NCBI GenBank assembly: GCA_900545185.1
Contig: UQYH01000035.1
Location: 1-18,948, forward strand
DNA length: 18,948 nt
Origin: an uncultured Eubacteriales bacterium
GTDB taxonomy: Bacteria; Bacillota; Clostridia; UBA1381; UBA9506
Direction: 5' to 3'
This document shows positions 14,878 to 18,948 of this stretch, in pieces (the first letter of the stretch is position 1; every line of letters starts with the position of its first letter). Made by a program: the position numbers and the translations under genes. The notes beneath the pieces are model-generated. The model saw only the letters and a list, made by a program, of their open reading frames with translations, ran no database searches and was not told the DNA's origin.

Positions 14878-17800
14878 TTATTTCAGCACCACATTTTCAT
14901 GCCCCAGCATGTCACGCAGATTGTTCAGCAATGCATCCTCCGGCGTTACCCAAAGCGTACGGGGCGCCATGGCTGTCGATTTTGTCTCTTCAATATAAAT
15001 GCAAACGGGCACGCTGCCGCGGTGCGCCGTCAAAACAGGCTTAATGCGATCCAGCAAATAATCCTTGCCCAGGCAAAATTTAATAAACAGCTTGCGCGTA
15101 TCGGTCGGCTTGTCGGGCTGTGCGCTCTCGGCCGCATCACCTGCGGCCTGAGCCTTTGCGTCCTCCATGGTCTGTGCGGTGTTTAAAATCAGCTTTGGTT
15201 CTTCATCCTCACGCAAGCTCAGGCGGCCTTCGGCCACCACAATGCTGTCCTCGGCCAAATATGGCCGCAGCAGGGTATACACCTTGGGAAACACCAAACA
15301 TTCTACCGAACCGGTCATATCCTCTAAGGTCACAAAGGCCATTAATTGGCTGCTTTTTGTAATCTTTTCACGCGCGTGTGATACAATGCCGCATACGCGG
15401 AGCACCTCGCCGTTTTGCAGTTCGCCTTCGCCGCGCCCGGCTGCGGTTATGTCGCAAATCGGGCAGTCGGCCAGCTCTCCGGCCTCTTTTGCATATTCAT
15501 CCAGCGGATGGCCGGACAGATAAAAGCCCACGCTTTCCTTTTCTAAGGCCAGCAGCCTTTTTTTGGGAAATTCCTCTTTTTTGACAAGACGGCTCGGTTC
15601 TGCCGCGGCAATCGGCGTATCCACCGCGCCGAACAGGGAAAGCTGTCCGTCCACGTTGCGCTTGCGATCTTCGGCCGCCGCATTTAAAAGCTCCTCATAC
15701 GATACCAAAAGGCTGGCGCGCGTTTCGCCCAGCGCGTCAAAGGCGCCGGCTTTAATCAAATATTCGTGTACACGTTTTGTCACGTTCAGCGCGGCGGTAC
15801 GCTTTACAAAATCCTCATATCCCAGATAGGCACCGCCGCGGTTCCGCTCTGCCACAACCTCATCAATCACGCCCGTGCCGACGTTTTTAATAACGGCCAG
15901 CCCAAAGCGAATGTTTTTGCCGTCTACCGTAAAGCCGCTGCAGCTTTTGTTAATATCCGGCGGCAAAATCCGTATCCCCATCCGCTTACACTCGGCAGAA
16001 TACCGCGCTACCTTGGGCGGCGAATCGAGAACGGAGGAGAGCAGCGCCGCCATGTATTCGGCCGAATAAAAGCATTTTAAATAGGCCGTTTGGTAGGCCA
16101 CCACGGCATAGGCGGCGGCATGCGATTTGTTAAAGGCATACTGTGCAAAGTCCATCATTTCGTTAAAAATTTCATCGGCAACCTTTTCGGGTACACCGCG
16201 GCGGATGGCGCCGTCAATCGAAACCGTTCCGTCCTCCTCGGTTTTGCCGTAAATAAAGTGCTTCCGTTCTTCGGCCATCACGCTTGCTTTTTTCTTACTC
16301 ATGGCACGGCGCACCAAATCGGCACGGCCGAGGGAATAGCCGGCCATTTCACGCACAATTTGCATAACCTGTTCCTGATACACCATGCAGCCGTAGGTAA
16401 CATCCAAAATCTTCTCTAAAATCGGATGCTTGTAGGTTACGCTTTCGGGGTGATTTTTGTTTTCAATATATCGCGGAATCTGATCCATCGGTCCCGGACG
16501 ATAGAGGGAAATGACGGCGATAATATCCTCAATGGAGCGCGGCCGCAATTCCTTAATCACCTGCTTCATGCCGGAGGATTCCAGCTGGAACAGCCCCTCT
16601 GTCTCCCCGCGGGACAGCATGGCATACACTTCGGGTCTGTCCATGGGGATGTTCTCCATATCGGGTCGCGGCCTGCCGGAGGCTTCGACAATAGAGAGCG
16701 CTTCATCAATAATCGAAAGGTTGCGCAGACCCAAAAAGTCCATCTTTAAAAAACCAAGCTCTTCCACGTTCCCGGCCGGGTATTGGGTGGTAATGACATC
16801 GCCGTTTTTTTGAATGGGCATGTGGTCGGTAATCACATCCTGCGAGATGACAACCCCGGCGGCATGCGTACCGGCGTTACGGGTCAGCCCCTCTAAGGCC
16901 AGCGCCACATCAATCAGCTCATGCACCTGCGGCGATTCGTCATACATTTTTTTCATCTCGGCGTTTATCTCCAGCGCCTTGGAAAGCGTCATGCCAAGCT
17001 CGGTGGGAATCATGTTTGCCACCGTATCGGTTTCGGCATAGCCAATATCCAAAACACGGCCGACATCGCGGATGGCGGCGCGCGCCTTCATGGCATTAAA
17101 GGTAATAATCTGTGCCACGCGGCCGCGGCCGTACTTAGAAACCACATAGTCAATCACGCGCTGACGGCCTTCGTTGCAAATATCTACGTCAATATCGGGC
17201 ATGCTGATACGTTCGGGGTTTAAAAACCGCTCAAACAGCAGGTTAAACTGCAAGGGATCTATGTTGGTGATGCCCAGGCAGTAGGCCACAAGGCTGCCGG
17301 CAGCGCTGCCGCGGCCGGGGCCGACGGGAATCCCGTTATCCTTTGCATATTTAATAAAATCCCATACAATTAAAAAATAATCCACATATCCCATGCGGCT
17401 GATAACGCCCAGTTCATAGTCCAGCCGCTTTTGCGCTTCGGGGTTATCGCCAAAGTGGCGCACAAGCCCTTTTTGGCATAAATCCGTTAAGTAGGTAAGC
17501 GAATCACCGTCATTCGGCACGGCATATTTGGGCAAAAGCAGCTTGCCGAAGGTAAAATCAACTTGGCAGCGCTCTGCAATTTTCATGGTGTTGGCAAGCG
17601 CCTCCGGCACGGCACCGAATAAGGCAGCCATTTCATCCTCGCTTTTTAAGTAAAATTCGTCCGTTTCAAAGTGCATACGATCCGTCTCGGCCACCTTGCG
17701 GTTCATTTGAATACACATTAAAACATCCTGAAACTTCGCGTCGGCGCGGTTTATGTAGTGCACGTCGTTTGTGGCCACCAAATCAAGGCCGTATTCCTCG

Positions 17801-18378
17801 GCCAGTGCAATCAGGCGCGCATTCACCTTTTTCTGTTCGGGAATCCCATGATCCTGAATCTCCAAAAAAAAGTTGTCACGCCCGAACAAGTTGACATATT
17901 CTTCAATATAACGGCGCGCGTCTTGCTCACGCCCTTCTGCCAGCGCGTGGGGAATATCGCCTGCCAGGCAGGCGGACAGGACAATTAACCCTTCGGTATG
18001 CTGCGCCAAAAAAGCCTTGTCCACACGGGGCTTATAGTAAAACCCGTCAATAAATCCGGCTGATACGATTTGCACCAGATTCTGATACCCCGTCATATTT
18101 TCGGCCAAAAGCACAAGATGGCCGGTGCGGTTGCCGTTTTCGTGCGTGCGCTCGTGCATGCTCACGGCGGCGGTATAGATCTCGCAGCCGATAATGGGAT
18201 GAATCCCGGCGGCTCTAGCCTTTTTATAAAATTCAATCGCACCGTACATGGCGCCGTGATCGGTAATGGCAAGAGCTGTCATGCCCTGTTCTTTGGCGCG
18301 CGCCAGCAAATCATCCAGACGGCAAAGCCCGTCTAAAAAGCTGTATTCGGTGTGAACGTGTAGATGTGCAAAGCTCAT
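14878..18378 (-). CDS. dnaE: DNA polymerase III alpha subunit (DnaE1 type)
   Basis: Replicative C-family polymerase of 1166 residues, of normal length for DnaE. The N-terminal PHP domain is intact in motif (HLHVHTEYSFLDG, H5, H7 and H9; ITDHGAMYGAIEF). The palm holds GPGRGSAAGSLVAYCLG (about 350-366) and the catalytic PDIDVD (D395, D397, D399). The usual Phe after that motif is Ile here. Helix-hairpin-helix sequence follows in the 860-900 region. QLSLFG (912-917) fits an internal beta-clamp-binding motif. An OB-fold lies at about 990-1065 (LRVCGIVSHAREKIT...FVTLEDMTGSVECLVFP). AAAGGAA upstream and the usual MSFAHLHVHTEYS beginning support the start. It has its own sigma-A promoter. Confidence 0.97.
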   Translation of the reverse strand: MSFAHLHVHTEYSFLDGLCRLDDLLARAKEQGMTALAITDHGAMYGAIEFYKKARAAGIHPIIGCEIYTAAVSMHERTHENGNRTGHLVLLAENMTGYQNLVQIVSAGFIDGFYYKPRVDKAFLAQHTEGLIVLSACLAGDIPHALAEGREQDARRYIEEYVNLFGRDNFFLEIQDHGIPEQKKVNARLIALAEEYGLDLVATNDVHYINRADAKFQDVLMCIQMNRKVAETDRMHFETDEFYLKSEDEMAALFGAVPEALANTMKIAERCQVDFTFGKLLLPKYAVPNDGDSLTYLTDLCQKGLVRHFGDNPEAQKRLDYELGVISRMGYVDYFLIVWDFIKYAKDNGIPVGPGRGSAAGSLVAYCLGITNIDPLQFNLLFERFLNPERISMPDIDVDICNEGRQRVIDYVVSKYGRGRVAQIITFNAMKARAAIRDVGRVLDIGYAETDTVANMIPTELGMTLSKALEINAEMKKMYDESPQVHELIDVALALEGLTRNAGTHAAGVVISQDVITDHMPIQKNGDVITTQYPAGNVEELGFLKMDFLGLRNLSIIDEALSIVEASGRPRPDMENIPMDRPEVYAMLSRGETEGLFQLESSGMKQVIKELRPRSIEDIIAVISLYRPGPMDQIPRYIENKNHPESVTYKHPILEKILDVTYGCMVYQEQVMQIVREMAGYSLGRADLVRRAMSKKKASVMAEERKHFIYGKTEEDGTVSIDGAIRRGVPEKVADEIFNEMMDFAQYAFNKSHAAAYAVVAYQTAYLKCFYSAEYMAALLSSVLDSPPKVARYSAECKRMGIRILPPDINKSCSGFTVDGKNIRFGLAVIKNVGTGVIDEVVAERNRGGAYLGYEDFVKRTAALNVTKRVHEYLIKAGAFDALGETRASLLVSYEELLNAAAEDRKRNVDGQLSLFGAVDTPIAAAEPSRLVKKEEFPKKRLLALEKESVGFYLSGHPLDEYAKEAGELADCPICDITAAGRGEGELQNGEVLRVCGIVSHAREKITKSSQLMAFVTLEDMTGSVECLVFPKVYTLLRPYLAEDSIVVAEGRLSLREDEEPKLILNTAQTMEDAKAQAAGDAAESAQPDKPTDTRKLFIKFCLGKDYLLDRIKPVLTAHRGSVPVCIYIEETKSTAMAPRTLWVTPEDALLNNLRDMLGHENVVLK

Positions 18379-18409
18379 GACGCTGATTCCTTTCGTTTTT
18401 CATAGGTAT

Positions 18410-18438
18410 ATTGTATCACGCTTTGCGGTAAAAATCAA
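18410..18438 (-). promoter_or_regulatory. Sigma-A promoter of dnaE
   Basis: On the minus strand TTGATT (-35, 18433-18438) and TACAAT (-10, 18410-18415) are 17 bp apart, with TGA before the -10. The start would be near 18403, leaving a leader of about 25 nt with AAAGGAA before the ATG at 18378. It lies in the 92-nt gap behind the DUF4830 gene, which has no clear terminator. Confidence 0.75.
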
Positions 18439-18470
18439 TAGAATAGGCATTCAGTTTCGGCGAAATGCGG

Positions 18471-18938
18471 TTAATTTGTATGATACAGCCGTCTGTCCAG
18501 CGGCAGCATAAAGCCGTCTATAGCAGTAGACATACAGTCACCGCCGATGACGGTGTCCTCATACAGCAATAGGTTTACATAAATCTGAACATTGCCGCCG
18601 TTCGGAAAATTAAGTACGGGGTAGGTATAACACTGCACGGTTTTGCCGCAGTAGCGTTCCAAGTCGAAGCCGCAGGGCGTTTGCAGACGATTGTATTTTT
18701 GAAAAACAGCATCAAGAGGGTCGGGGACGGTTACGTTTTTTACGGCTTCGCCGGAGGGGTCGGCCTCCCAGCCGTAATGCGATAAACACCGCAGCCGTGC
18801 CGCCTGTGTGGTGACGTGATGCGTATAGCTGCCGGCGCGAAACTCGCGCGCCAAAAGCCGTCCCCACAACACAAAAATCAGCCCCAAAAGCAAAATAGAT
18901 AAAATACGGATTCCGTTTTCTTTTATAAAATATTTCAT
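18471..18938 (-). CDS. DUF4830 domain protein, membrane anchored
   Basis: This 155-residue protein has a lysine-containing N-terminus, one hydrophobic segment (about residues 10-26) and then an extracytoplasmic domain. The domain resembles DUF4830 of Firmicutes: LRCLSHYGWEADP, a VTVPDPLDAVFQKYNRLQ stretch, GFDLERYCGKTVQCYTYPV and a C-terminal VIGGDCMSTAIDGFM. The family function is unknown. GGAGAT at the window edge (18943-18948) fits the start at 18938, so the gene is complete. The anchor lacks a lipobox, so it is a signal anchor or uncleaved signal. It precedes dnaE on the same strand and may be unrelated to it. Confidence 0.75.
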   Translation of the reverse strand: MKYFIKENGIRILSILLLGLIFVLWGRLLAREFRAGSYTHHVTTQAARLRCLSHYGWEADPSGEAVKNVTVPDPLDAVFQKYNRLQTPCGFDLERYCGKTVQCYTYPVLNFPNGGNVQIYVNLLLYEDTVIGGDCMSTAIDGFMLPLDRRLYHTN

Positions 18939-18948
18939 AATGATCTCC

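Overview
The window looks like a chromosomal segment of a Gram-positive, low-to-middle GC Firmicute, most likely a gut-type Clostridia (Oscillospiraceae/Ruminococcaceae-like). The evidence is as follows: strong AGGAGG-type ribosome sites, sigma-A promoters with TACAAT/TATAAT boxes, a DnaE1-type polymerase with an intact N-terminal PHP domain, an SLH-domain envelope protein, a giant MBG/InlB-repeat/stalk-domain surface protein, and a DUF4830 protein. No species can be named from sequence alone.

Layout. Bases 1-238 are a non-coding leader with two tandem, partly duplicated sigma-A promoters and two hairpins. Two plus-strand envelope genes follow: a 2128-residue secreted multidomain protein (239-6625), closed by a hairpin terminator, and a 393-residue SLH-domain protein (6841-8022) preceded by a textbook ECF-sigma promoter. 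A strong hairpin at 8048-8094 ends the plus-strand block where it meets the minus-strand block.

Everything from 18938 down to 8114 lies on the minus strand. In transcription order: a DUF4830 membrane-anchored protein, dnaE, an AraC-family regulator 18 nt behind dnaE, rhaA (L-rhamnose isomerase), an aldolase of the rhamnulose-1-phosphate type (rhaD-like), pyruvate kinase, a DUF554 membrane protein and a LysR-family regulator. Promoters with 17-bp spacing precede dnaE and pyk, and weaker ones precede rhaA and the DUF554 gene.

Function. RhaA and the aldolase are two of the three steps from L-rhamnose to DHAP plus L-lactaldehyde. The kinase (RhaB) is not in the window. The adjacent AraC/cupin regulator is the obvious candidate for rhamnose control. 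Pyruvate kinase lies downstream and is transcribed through a perfect terminator-like hairpin that sits between its promoter and its start codon. The rhamnose genes lie between dnaE and pyk, which are often near neighbours in Firmicutes, so they may be an insertion into that neighbourhood.

Most of the window is ordinary housekeeping, catabolic and envelope content. The most notable signals are regulatory: the ECF promoter, the pyk leader hairpin and the duplicated promoter of the giant gene. I see no rRNA, tRNA, CRISPR array, insertion sequence or phage gene. No gene-free stretch exceeds about 240 bases.
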